Part shown: positions 17,069 to 24,997 of the stretch, one piece after another | How positions within the stretch are numbered: the first letter of the stretch is position 1 | How the letters are laid out: every line of letters starts with the position of its first letter | Assembly: GCA_022825925.1 (NCBI GenBank) | Contig: JAJDVW010000074.1 | Span: 1-58,375 of the forward strand | Direction of reading: 5' to 3' | Length of the DNA: 58,375 bases | Origin: Pseudomonadales bacterium | GTDB taxonomy: Bacteria > Pseudomonadota > Gammaproteobacteria > Pseudomonadales > Azotimanducaceae | Program-made: the position numbers and the translations under genes | The notes under the pieces: model-generated | The model's input: only the letters and a program-made list of their open reading frames with translations | Told to the model about the DNA's origin: nothing | Database searches by the model: none

Positions 17069-18064
17069 TCAGTCGTCCAGCCCGTAAGGCACCCGTCCCG
17101 CGGCCCGGAACGCCGCGTCGATGAACGCCATCTGCTTCACGGCGTCCTCCGCGTCGGTCAGGAGCGGCGTGCCGTTCCACACCGCGTCCTTGAAGACGTC
17201 GAGCTGGTAGCAGTAGCTCGGGCGCATGTCCGCCTGCTCCGTGCGCGTGCCCTCGGAAGTCGTGAGCTCGATGCCGTGCCCGTTCTGCGGCACCAGCGGA
17301 TTGTTGGCGTGCAGCCGGCCGTCCGTGCCGGTCACGGTCAGGTGCATGTCGAACTCGCCGCCCGGCCGCAGCCAGCCGCGGAAATGCCCGGTGGCGCCGC
17401 TTGGATAACGCGCCTCGCCCTCGAGCCGGGCGTCGGCGCCGAACCGGTTCGGCTCGAACTCGGCGCCGGTGACTTCCGGCTCCTCCGGGAGGATGTGGCG
17501 CAGCCAGGAGACCGGGTAGCAGCCGAGGTGCATCATGGAGCCGCCGCCGATCTCCGGGTTCTTGTACGTCTCCCATCCCTCGTCGGGCAGGTCCGTGCCC
17601 TCGAAGACCCCCTCCACGCGCTCGATGCGGCCGAGCGCGCCGCTGCCGACGATCTCGAGCAGCCGCGCCCACACCGGGTGGTAGCGGTAGTGGAACGCCT
17701 CCATGCACACGCGGTCCGCGGCGCGCGCGGCGTCCGCCATGCGCCGCGCCTCGACGGCGTTCGCGGAGAAGGCCTTCTCGGTGAGGACGTGCTTGCCCGC
17801 CTCGAGGGCCTTCACGGTCCACTCGCAGTGCAGGGTCACCGGCAGGGGGACGTACACCGCGTCGATCTCCGGGTCCTCGACCACCGCCTCGTAGCTGTCC
17901 GCCACGCGGCCGATGCCGTGCTGCGTCGCGAACGCCTCGGCCCGCTTGCGGTCGCGCGCGGCGACCACGCTGATCTCCGCTTCGGGGTCTGCCGCGACCG
18001 GCTCCACGAGTACCCTTGGTGTGATCCGGGCCGCGCCGAGCGTGCCGAACTTGAGTGTTGCCAT
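17069..18064 (-). CDS. Gfo/Idh/MocA-family NAD(P)-dependent oxidoreductase
   Basis: 331 residues from ATG 18064, preceded by GGAGAGATCCCT. The N-terminal Rossmann fold starts FGTLGAARITPRVLVEPV. The usual EKP signature is EKA here (KHVLTEKAFSANA), a small departure that moves the cofactor-site proline. The second half has EAFHYRYHPVWARLLEIV and the GGGSMMHLGCYPVSWLRHIL helix carrying the catalytic-type His. It probably oxidises or epimerises a sugar or cyclitol. It lies just downstream of a GPH-type sugar symporter on the same strand (26-base gap), which suggests uptake and first oxidation of a glycoside or sugar acid. Confidence 0.86.
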   Translation of the reverse strand: MATLKFGTLGAARITPRVLVEPVAADPEAEISVVAARDRKRAEAFATQHGIGRVADSYEAVVEDPEIDAVYVPLPVTLHCEWTVKALEAGKHVLTEKAFSANAVEARRMADAARAADRVCMEAFHYRYHPVWARLLEIVGSGALGRIERVEGVFEGTDLPDEGWETYKNPEIGGGSMMHLGCYPVSWLRHILPEEPEVTGAEFEPNRFGADARLEGEARYPSGATGHFRGWLRPGGEFDMHLTVTGTDGRLHANNPLVPQNGHGIELTTSEGTRTEQADMRPSYCYQLDVFKDAVWNGTPLLTDAEDAVKQMAFIDAAFRAAGRVPYGLDD

Positions 18065-18090
18065 AGGGATCTCTCCGGGGTTGTGAGCGT

Positions 18091-19560
18091 TCAGGTGGGA
18101 CCGGCGGTCACCGGCAAGGCAGTATCTCCGGCGGCCCTGCGGGCGTCCAGTTCGGCCACGATGGCGCGGTGCCTGTCGCGGTCGAGGCGGTACTGCATGA
18201 AGCACCATACCGCCGGGAGGAAACCGATCGCGAGCCCGGGGCCCGCGACCATCGCGAGGGCGAACAGGGCGTCCGGGGGAATGTCCGCAGCGGACCGCAC
18301 GTGCTCGCCCCGCGGCCAGTCGATGAGGTCCAGGATGAAGCCGCTGAAGGCGCCGCCGATGCCGCCGGTCGCCTTGTTGACGAAGGCGTACGCGCCGTAG
18401 AAGACGCCTTCCTGGCGCTTGCCGTTGGCGAGTTCCTGTTCGTCGGCCACGTCGCCGAGCATGGAACCGACGCCGACTCCGACCTGCGAGACGACGAGTC
18501 CCGCGAGGAAGGCAAAGACCGAGAGTCCCACCACGACGCCGAGGGTGCCGGGCGCGGGGAAGAGACCCGCGTAGTGCAGGCACACCGGCGCGACCGCGAA
18601 CACCGCCCAGCCGAGCGCGCCCACGATCAGCGACTGGCGCTTCTCGAGGTAGGGGGCGAGGAGCGGCGCGAACAGGTAGCCGAGCGCAGTGCCGACCGGC
18701 GTCGCCCCCAGGATGTAGGCCATCCCGGTCGGGGGCACTTCCCAAAAGAACGTGTTCATGTAGAGCGCGAAGGCCAGGCCGGTCCCGACCGGTCCCGCCA
18801 CCACGAGGAAACCGATCACGATCCAGCGGAACGAGACGTTCCTGAGCGCTTCGCCCGTATCCAGGAACACCTGCTTGATCGCATGCGCCTGGGGCTTGGC
18901 GGGTCGCTGCAGGCGGGGAATGAGGTGGTGCGTCCCGGCGGCCGAGTAGAGGATCGAGACGATCATGATCGCGCCCATGACGAGCGCGAAGGGCGGGTAG
19001 GCCGCGCGGTTCAGTTGGCCGTTGGCGAACTCCTCGCTCGCGGCGAAGAAGACGACGAAGCCGAAGAAATAGACGACCCCCTGTCCGAGATAGCCGAAGA
19101 GCGAGCGGCCGGCGACGATCAGGGTGCGCTCCTCGTAGTCGTTCGTCATCTCGGCGCCGAGGGCCATGTGGGGCACGGAGTAGAGCGTCATGAGCATGCG
19201 CGCGGCGATGCTCGAGACGAGCAGCCACACGAACAGGCCGGCCTGCGAGTCCACCATCGGATGGAGGGTGAAGTAGACGGCGACGGCCATGGGCACGGCG
19301 GCGCCGTACATGAACGGGTGGCGACGGCCCCAGCGCGAACGCCAGCCGTCCGAGATGGAACCCATGAGCGGATCGGTGATGGCGTCCACGGCCATCGCGA
19401 TGATCAGCGCGATGCCGCACAGCGAACCCGACAGCCCGAGCACCTGGTTGTAGTAGAAGAGCAGGAACAGGGCGAAGATCGCGCCCTTCTGTCCCTCGGC
19501 GACCTGGCCCACCCAGTACGAGAACTTGGTGTGCGCGCTCAGGTCGCTGGTGCTGGACAC
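18091..19560 (-). CDS. GPH-family (MelB-like) sugar:cation symporter
   Basis: 489 residues with 12 predicted membrane segments. The GPH hallmark lies in the second helix and loop: IAMAVDAITDPLMGSISD followed by RSRWGRRHPFM. The aspartates in this helix are the cation-binding residues in MelB. FYGAYAFVNKATGGIGGAFS is typical of the tenth helix. It imports a glycoside, pentoside or hexuronide with Na+ or H+. The Gfo/Idh oxidoreductase follows 26 bases downstream and is probably in the same transcript. The fatty acid desaturase lies 51 bases upstream on the same strand. Confidence 0.87.
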   Translation of the reverse strand: MSSTSDLSAHTKFSYWVGQVAEGQKGAIFALFLLFYYNQVLGLSGSLCGIALIIAMAVDAITDPLMGSISDGWRSRWGRRHPFMYGAAVPMAVAVYFTLHPMVDSQAGLFVWLLVSSIAARMLMTLYSVPHMALGAEMTNDYEERTLIVAGRSLFGYLGQGVVYFFGFVVFFAASEEFANGQLNRAAYPPFALVMGAIMIVSILYSAAGTHHLIPRLQRPAKPQAHAIKQVFLDTGEALRNVSFRWIVIGFLVVAGPVGTGLAFALYMNTFFWEVPPTGMAYILGATPVGTALGYLFAPLLAPYLEKRQSLIVGALGWAVFAVAPVCLHYAGLFPAPGTLGVVVGLSVFAFLAGLVVSQVGVGVGSMLGDVADEQELANGKRQEGVFYGAYAFVNKATGGIGGAFSGFILDLIDWPRGEHVRSAADIPPDALFALAMVAGPGLAIGFLPAVWCFMQYRLDRDRHRAIVAELDARRAAGDTALPVTAGPT

Positions 19561-19611
19561 GGCGTGTTCGGGCTGGCCGGGAAGGAGTGGGCTGCGGCGC
19601 CGGGGCCGGCG

Positions 19612-20691
19612 TCAGGCGCCGGGGGCGGCGTCGGGCACGCCGTGGCCGGGGATCGCGGGAGCGTATCGATACGCGGGGTCCGCAATGGCGCGCTCGCGGA
19701 TCGCGAGCATCTCGCGCCACGTGTCCCGGAGCCCGTGGGTGGCCGGCGGCAGGTCGTGCTCGATCGCCTTGCGCAGCTTCGGCAGGTTGTGGAACGGCAC
19801 CGCCGAGAACATGTGGTGCTCGAGGTGGTACTGCATGTTCCAGTAGCAGAAGGCGGGAAGCCACGAGCAGGTGAACGTCCGGGTGTTGTGGCGGAAGTCC
19901 GGAACGTCGGAGTTCAGCCCGTAGTGCTGGGGCTGGCCGCACAGGAAGATCAGCCAGCGGCAGTAGAACGCGCCGAAGGTGAACACCACGATCAGGAACC
20001 AGTGGCCCGTCGCCACGAAGACCAGCGCGAGCAGCCCGTGGCCGACGAGGAGCGTGCGCGCCCAGTTCCGGTGCCGGCGCCGCAGGTCCGCGTTCGATTC
20101 CGGGATGACGTGGTTGTACCAGTCCCCGTCGATGCGGCCACGCGCATGACGCCACACCGTCCGGAGCTTCGCCCAGGCGTCCGGCGGGTAGAACGCGAAC
20201 ATGGTCAGCCAGAAGCGGCGGCTGCGCAGGCTGAAGCGCAGCGGCAGCACGACTTCGCCGTCGTGGTCCCTGTGGCAGGTCGCCCGGTGGTGGCGCACGT
20301 GGCTCGCCCGGTACCACAGGTAGTCGGACCAGGAGAGGAAGGCGTACACCTTCTCGAAGAACGGGTTGAGCGCGTGGGTGCGGAACACCGTGCGGTGCAT
20401 CAGCTCGTGGATCGCGATGAGCCCGGTGAACGGCCCCAGCGTGCCGTGGACGAAGAGCGCCGCGAGGAGCAGCGGCACGGACCAGTACCAGTTGCCGTCA
20501 TCGACGTTGAGGAACGCTGCGTACGCGAGCGCCCCGGTCGCGAAGTACGCACCGAGATGCCCGAGCGTCTGGATCCAGCCGCGCAGGTCGCTGCGCCGCA
20601 TCAGCTCGGCGAGCAGGTCCCGGTCGATGGGGGACCGGTACCAGGAGATCCTGGCGTCGTCGTCGAACGGATCGGTGGCCGCTGCCGTCAT
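19612..20691 (-). CDS. Membrane fatty acid desaturase
   Basis: 359 residues with the three histidine boxes of the di-iron desaturase superfamily: HELMH (residues about 96-100), HVRHH (about 132-136) and HLEHH (in NMQYHLEHHMFSAVPFHNLP). Four or five hydrophobic helices place it in the inner membrane. It should introduce a cis double bond into an acyl chain using O2 and two electrons; the electron donor is not encoded nearby. The HxxEHH box with downstream NLPKLRKAIE is typical of acyl-lipid or front-end types. The position of the double bond cannot be inferred. Confidence 0.87.
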   Translation of the reverse strand: MTAAATDPFDDDARISWYRSPIDRDLLAELMRRSDLRGWIQTLGHLGAYFATGALAYAAFLNVDDGNWYWSVPLLLAALFVHGTLGPFTGLIAIHELMHRTVFRTHALNPFFEKVYAFLSWSDYLWYRASHVRHHRATCHRDHDGEVVLPLRFSLRSRRFWLTMFAFYPPDAWAKLRTVWRHARGRIDGDWYNHVIPESNADLRRRHRNWARTLLVGHGLLALVFVATGHWFLIVVFTFGAFYCRWLIFLCGQPQHYGLNSDVPDFRHNTRTFTCSWLPAFCYWNMQYHLEHHMFSAVPFHNLPKLRKAIEHDLPPATHGLRDTWREMLAIRERAIADPAYRYAPAIPGHGVPDAAPGA

Positions 20692-20748
20692 CGCTCTCGA
20701 GCCGGAGGGGAAGAGCCGGAGCCTACTATCCGCCTCTTGCGCTTGTCA

Positions 20749-20776
20749 CCTGCGCGGCGCGACCTGCGCGGCGCGA
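20749..20776. repeat. 14-base tandem duplication
   Basis: cctgcgcggcgcga occurs twice in tandem (20749-20762, 20763-20776) in the short gap upstream of the desaturase start. Confidence 0.85.
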
Positions 20777-20815
20777 CCGGGCGCTGCGGCGGTGAGAGAG
20801 CATGCGGTGCCGACG

Positions 20816-21241
20816 TTAAGCGCCGTCAGGGGACGCGAAGCCTTGGACCAGGGCCGGTGACTCGGTGCGGGCGGCGCCGGCGAGGGCGCGGTCCAGGGTG
20901 GCAATGGGCGTGCCCGTACGAAGCGCCAACTCCAGGTAGAGCGCGTCGTAGACGGAAAGCCTCCGGGTTCGGGCGAGTGCGAATGCCCTGTCGATGTCCG
21001 GTGCCGAATCCGTCTGTACGGGGAGTTCTCTGACGCGGGCGAGGCAATCGTCCGTCTGGACCGGCCGCAGCCGTCGGCGACGCTCCGCGCCAAGGAGCGC
21101 GCTCCGTACCTCGACATGCCACACCTGGGGGACCAGGGCGGTCTCCGTGTCGAGTCGCTCCAGGGCGACCCGCGCGACCGGATCGTCTTCGTCGTCCAGC
21201 AACCACGCGAGGACCACGGAAGCGTCCAGCACGAAGCTCAA
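20816..21241 (-). CDS. vapC: VapC-type PIN-domain toxin
   Basis: 141 residues if translation begins at TTG 21241, which overlaps the antitoxin stop (TTTTGA). PIN acidic residues are present: D in SFVLDASVVLAWLL, E in VWHVEVRSALLG, D in SVYDALYLELA and D in PIATLDRAL. VapC toxins are Mg-dependent ribonucleases that cut tRNA or rRNA when the antitoxin is lost. The overlapping TTG start implies translational coupling to the antitoxin, a common way to keep toxin below antitoxin. Confidence 0.88.
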   Translation of the reverse strand: MSFVLDASVVLAWLLDDEDDPVARVALERLDTETALVPQVWHVEVRSALLGAERRRRLRPVQTDDCLARVRELPVQTDSAPDIDRAFALARTRRLSVYDALYLELALRTGTPIATLDRALAGAARTESPALVQGFASPDGA

Positions 21242-21501
21242 AAGCGGCGCCCCTCGCGGACGAGATCCAGTATCTCGTCGGTCGTCATGCCGACGGGACG
21301 CCGATGCTCCCGCCACGCCCGGAAGCGTGCCACGGCCGCTTGACGCGTTTCGCGTTCGTGGTCCGGTGGCGGAGTCAGGTGGGCCACGGTCCTGCCGTGC
21401 CGCGTAATCGCCACGATCTCTCCGTACTCCACCTCGCGGAGCAGTTCCGCCAGCCTCGCCTTGGCCTCGGTAGCCGCGACTTGACGCACGTCCATCTCCA
21501 A
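21238..21501 (-). CDS. vapB: Phd/YefM-family antitoxin
   Basis: 87 residues starting MEMDVRQVAATEAKARLAEL. This is the Phd/YefM DNA-binding fold with the usual VAATEAKARLAELLREVE helix and the EIVAITRHGRTVAHL beta hairpin. The C-terminal tail (DEILDLVREGRRF) wraps the toxin. It would repress its own promoter together with the PIN toxin whose start codon overlaps its stop. The region upstream (21502-21550) contains an AT-rich stretch (caatttgaccggatatcgta), which is probably the operator. Confidence 0.87.
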   Translation of the reverse strand: MEMDVRQVAATEAKARLAELLREVEYGEIVAITRHGRTVAHLTPPPDHERETRQAAVARFRAWREHRRPVGMTTDEILDLVREGRRF

Positions 21502-21550
21502 CCGGTCAATTTGACCGGATATCGTATCACGCCCGGTAGCTGGGCCACCC

Positions 21551-23110
21551 TCATGTGCTGCCGAACACCTCCTTCACGTGCGCCTCGGGCAGCGGCTGCG
21601 TGGCCTTGGAGACCGTGTAGGTGACCGCGACGGACACCGCCTCGCCGATCGCGGCGCAGGAGAACGGGTTGGGTCCCTCGCCGTGCAGCCAGGCGACCGC
21701 CCCGTGCACCACGCCCGTGCCGAACCAGGCGGGGTCGAGCAACTGCATGTGCAGCACGAGGAAGGTCACGAAGCCGCTCAGGAGCCCAGCGTACGCGCCG
21801 CTGCGGGTCACGCCCCGCCAGAGCGCCCCGACGACGAGGGGTCCGGCGAACGCCGCCATCATGCCGCCGTTGCCGATCCAGACGATGAGCGCGATGTTCA
21901 CGTCGATCAGCGCCCAGGCCATCCCCATGCAGATCAGCAGCACGACGATCGTGCTGACGCGGCTGATTTGCAGCACCTGCCGGTCGAGGGTCGCCTCGTC
22001 CGGCACCTTGCGCAGGCGCGGCGCGATGCTGCGCCGGTAGAGGTCGTTGGCGATGATCTGCGACGAGGAGACGACGAGCCCGTCCGCCGTCGACATGATC
22101 GCGGCCAGGATGCCGACGCCGATGAGCGCGGCGAGCCAGGTGGGGAACAGCTCGATGAACAGCATCGGCAGGGCGGCGTTCGGCGTCTCGCCCTCGGCGT
22201 ACAGCGCGTCGCCGAGCATGGCCCGCGCCAGGAGCCCCGCCAGCCCCATCATCCCGAGGGTGAGCCCGAACGTGAACGCGAGCTTGATGAACGTCCTCTG
22301 CTGGCCGGTGTTCTTGAGCGCCCAGAGCTTGTTGCCGAGGTGCGGCAGCAGCCCGAGCGGGATGTGGGCGAACAGGACGGCGATGATCGCCCACCACGAG
22401 TGATAGAGCGGCGTGTCGGTGTTCAGCAGTCCGACGAGGTCCTCGTCCTGCTCCCTGAGGTTGCCAATGACGCCCGCGAGCCCGCCTTCGACGCCCACCC
22501 CGAACAGGAACAGCACGATCACGACGACCGCCAGGATCAGCATCATGAAGCCCTGCGCCCCGTCGGTCAGGATGTCGGCGTGGGCGCCGCCGAGCACGAC
22601 GTAGAGCAGGAGCACGAACGTGGTGATGCCGAGCGCCCACTCCGCCGGCAGCCCCAGCATCGTCTCGAACATCACGAGCCCGGAGACGAGCTGTCCCGCG
22701 AGGTAGAAGAAGAGCACCAGCGAGAACACCGACACCAGCACGCGGATCCCCTCGGATCCGTACCGGTCGCCGAGGTACTCCGGGATCGAGCGGTTGCCGA
22801 ACCGGTTGCCCGCGGTCGCGATGAGGCGCATCGAGATGAGCACGCCGAAGTAGACGCCCATCGGGTACAGGAACTTGCTCCACACGCTCGCGAGTCCCCA
22901 CTCGTAGGCGAGGCCCGGCCCGCCGAGGAAGGTCGCGCCGCTCGCCGTGGTGGCGGCGAACGCCAGCGCCAGGAACAGCGGGCCGTAGGAACCCCGCGCG
23001 GTGGCGAAGTCGTCGGCGTGCTTGATGCGCCGCTGGCCGACCACGCCCAGGGCGAGCATGCCGCCGATGTAGAGTGCGAGGAACAGCCAGGACCACTGGA
23101 TCAGGGACAT
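21551..23110 (-). CDS. Sodium:solute symporter (SSS family)
   Basis: 519 residues with about 13 membrane segments. SSS landmarks are present: the N-terminal FLALYIGGMLALGVVGQRR, FAATTASGATFLGGPGLAYE in helix 1-2 (Na-site and substrate residues) and GILAAIMSTADGLVVSSSQI in helix 8 (the STAD/S Na2-site motif). It takes up an organic solute (amino acid, pantothenate, carboxylate or sugar type) with Na+; which one is not clear. The C-terminal charged tail is short. It is divergent from the quinone-reductase-like gene at 23220. Confidence 0.88.
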   Translation of the reverse strand: MSLIQWSWLFLALYIGGMLALGVVGQRRIKHADDFATARGSYGPLFLALAFAATTASGATFLGGPGLAYEWGLASVWSKFLYPMGVYFGVLISMRLIATAGNRFGNRSIPEYLGDRYGSEGIRVLVSVFSLVLFFYLAGQLVSGLVMFETMLGLPAEWALGITTFVLLLYVVLGGAHADILTDGAQGFMMLILAVVVIVLFLFGVGVEGGLAGVIGNLREQDEDLVGLLNTDTPLYHSWWAIIAVLFAHIPLGLLPHLGNKLWALKNTGQQRTFIKLAFTFGLTLGMMGLAGLLARAMLGDALYAEGETPNAALPMLFIELFPTWLAALIGVGILAAIMSTADGLVVSSSQIIANDLYRRSIAPRLRKVPDEATLDRQVLQISRVSTIVVLLICMGMAWALIDVNIALIVWIGNGGMMAAFAGPLVVGALWRGVTRSGAYAGLLSGFVTFLVLHMQLLDPAWFGTGVVHGAVAWLHGEGPNPFSCAAIGEAVSVAVTYTVSKATQPLPEAHVKEVFGST

Positions 23111-23219
23111 GGAGGGGCTTCCGCAGTTTTTTCTAGCGTATGCGAGATTGCCCGTGGAACAACAGCGTCCACTCGCTTAAGCTCGGTCGGAGGTTCTTCG
23201 ATTGCGGTGGAGGGGACCG

Positions 23220-23630
23220 ATGAGAGCCATCAAGATCCTCGGAATCCTGCTGCTCGTGTGGGTCGCGATCGTCGCCGTCTTCGAGTCGATGCTGGGGTAC
23301 TTCCAGCCGGAGGGCGGCGGGGCGACGGTGGTCATCACGACCTTCGACGCGGACGGCACGGCCCACGACCGCGTGCTGTCGGGCCTCGACAGCGGCGGAC
23401 AGTTCTACGTGGCCGTCAACCACTGGCCGCGGGCTTGGTACCGCAGGGCGCTCGAGAACCCGGCCGTGCGGATCACCCGGGACGACGAGACGCTGGACTA
23501 CACGGCGGTGCCGGTGACCGGGGAAGAGGACGACCGCGTGCGGGCGGAGCACCCGATCCCGATCGGCGTGCGCATCCTCATGGGGTTCGCGCCGCGTCAC
23601 TTCCTCCGTCTGGACCCGGCGGCCGGCTGA
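23220..23630 (+). CDS. Membrane-anchored DUF385/F420-type nitroreductase-like protein
   Basis: 136 residues from ATG 23220, behind GGTGGAGGGGACCG. One N-terminal hydrophobic segment (ILGILLLVWVAIVAVFES) anchors it. The rest matches the split-barrel family of F420H2-dependent quinone reductase-like proteins: VVITTFDADGTAHDRVL, YVAVNHWPRAWYRRALENPA and DYTAVPVTGEEDDRV. In non-actinobacteria such proteins may use other flavins or no flavin; the substrate is unknown. A full copy of repeat A lies 53 bases downstream. Confidence 0.72.
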   Translation: MRAIKILGILLLVWVAIVAVFESMLGYFQPEGGGATVVITTFDADGTAHDRVLSGLDSGGQFYVAVNHWPRAWYRRALENPAVRITRDDETLDYTAVPVTGEEDDRVRAEHPIPIGVRILMGFAPRHFLRLDPAAG

Positions 23631-23664
23631 GCGGAAGGGCCCGCCCGGACCAGCAGCGCGCGAC

Positions 23665-23775
23665 GGAGCTTCCCGGCTGAAGGCTTGCATGGAAGTACGC
23701 ATCCGCCGAAGGGGGGAACGCCAACACTTCCTTACGCGTCAGCGGTCGAGGGAGCTTCCCCGGCTGAAGGCTCCT
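23665..23775 (+). repeat. Dispersed double-hairpin repeat A, copy 2, preceded by an extra half element
   Basis: The full 92-base element is 23684-23775, same orientation as copy 1 and with the same boundary sequences. Directly abutting it on the left (23665-23683), ggagcttcccggctgaagg repeats the right end of the element, so 1.2 units stand head to tail. The GGAAGT...ACTTCC and GGGAGCTTCCC inverted repeats are conserved although the middle has drifted. Confidence 0.88.
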
Positions 23776-23811
23776 GGATGGGAGTCTCGCGATCTGTGGT
23801 AGGTTGCCGGC

Positions 23812-24138
23812 ATGCCGGACGGTCGCACGGGGCGCCTGCAGGCGCGTGCCGAAGACACCCGCCGCCGCGTCATCCTCGACACGGCGGTCGCGCTGTACCT
23901 GAGCCAGGGCGCGGAGAACACCACCGTCAGCGCCATCATCAAGCGGGCCCGGCTGGGCCGCACCACGTTCCACCGCTACTTCAAGGACGCCGACGATGTC
24001 CTGTGGCACGCCGTGACACGCGACTTCGACGCGGTGATAACCGACTTCGTCGTACCGTCGTTGATCGTCACCGCCGACGACGCGGACGTGGCGGTCGGCG
24101 CCGGCGAGCCCTCCGGCGCAGGGGGCATCCGCACTTGA
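23812..24138 (+). CDS. TetR-type regulator, apparently only the DNA-binding half
   Basis: 108 residues. The first 65 form a TetR HTH domain: RRRVILDTAVALYLSQGAEN, TTVSAIIKRARLGRTTFHRY and FKDADDVLWHAV. Normal TetR proteins have a further 120-residue ligand-binding domain. Here only about 40 residues follow before the stop at 24138, ending in a low-complexity tail (GAGEPSGAGGIRT). It is either a truncated gene or a DNA-binding-only regulator. The DUF547 gene starts 10 bases downstream, so the two may share a transcript. Confidence 0.7.
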   Translation: MPDGRTGRLQARAEDTRRRVILDTAVALYLSQGAENTTVSAIIKRARLGRTTFHRYFKDADDVLWHAVTRDFDAVITDFVVPSLIVTADDADVAVGAGEPSGAGGIRT

Positions 24139-24148
24139 CGGAGGATCC

Positions 24149-24997
24149 ATGAGACACGCGCACCGGAACAGGCGCATGCGAACAGTGGCCCTGACGCTCG
24201 CCACGGCGTGCCTTTGCGCGGGCCTCGCCCACGCGGCGCAGGGACCGGAGCTGATCCCGTTCTGGGATGCCAGCGACGAGAGCAGCACGGCGACGGTCGA
24301 TCACTCGGTCTGGCAGGAGGTGCTGACGGGCCACGTGATCGTGCATCCGTCGGGCGTCAACCGCTTCGACTATGCCGGCCTGAAGGCGAGTCCGGACGGC
24401 ATGACGAAGCTGAACGGCTACCTGGCCGACCTGCAGGCCATGGACCCGCGCGCCCACCCCCGCGCCGAGCAGAAGGCGTACTGGATCAACTTCTACAACG
24501 CCCTGACGGTCAAGGTGGTCGCCGACGCCCATCCCGTCGACTCCATCAGGGAGATCCACGAGGGCTGGATCCCCTTCACCGGCCCCTGGGGCGACGTGCA
24601 CGCGCGGGTCGCGGGGCAGGAGCTGACGCTGGACAACATCGAGCACGGCATCCTGCGTCCCATCTGGCGGGACCCGCGCATCCACTACGCCGTCAACTGC
24701 GCGAGCATCGGCTGCCCGAACCTCGCCACCGACGCCTACACCGCCGGGAACATGGAGTCGCTGCTCGAGGCGGGCGCACGGGACTACGTCAACCACCCCC
24801 GCGGCGTGGACTTCGTCGACGACGACTACCTGGTGCTGTCGAGCATCTACGACTGGTGGGTGTTCGATTTCGGCGACTCGGAAGAGGGCGTGTTCGCGCA
24901 CCTCGTCCTCTACGCCGAGCCCGAACTCGCTACCAGGCTCAGGGACTTCGACGGCGCGATCGACTACGAGTACGACTGGGACCTGAACCAGCCGTAA
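24149..24997 (+). CDS. DUF547-family secreted protein
   Basis: 282 residues with a signal peptide (TVALTLATACLCAGLAHAAQ). The DUF547 domain is clear: KAYWINFYNALTVKVVADAH, ELTLDNIEHGILRP, IHYAVNCASIGCPNLATDAY and SSIYDWWVFDFGDSE, with the conserved NCASxGCP cysteines. The biochemical role of this widespread periplasmic family is not established. Its 3' end overlaps by 59 bases, tail to tail, the reductase gene on the other strand. Confidence 0.85.
   Translation: MRHAHRNRRMRTVALTLATACLCAGLAHAAQGPELIPFWDASDESSTATVDHSVWQEVLTGHVIVHPSGVNRFDYAGLKASPDGMTKLNGYLADLQAMDPRAHPRAEQKAYWINFYNALTVKVVADAHPVDSIREIHEGWIPFTGPWGDVHARVAGQELTLDNIEHGILRPIWRDPRIHYAVNCASIGCPNLATDAYTAGNMESLLEAGARDYVNHPRGVDFVDDDYLVLSSIYDWWVFDFGDSEEGVFAHLVLYAEPELATRLRDFDGAIDYEYDWDLNQP

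Noticed and set aside
18169..21033. A 954-codon plus-strand frame across the symporter and desaturase region
   Set aside because: It covers several real minus-strand genes, is rich in Asp/Glu/Arg/His and has no recognisable domain; it is a shadow of GC codon bias.
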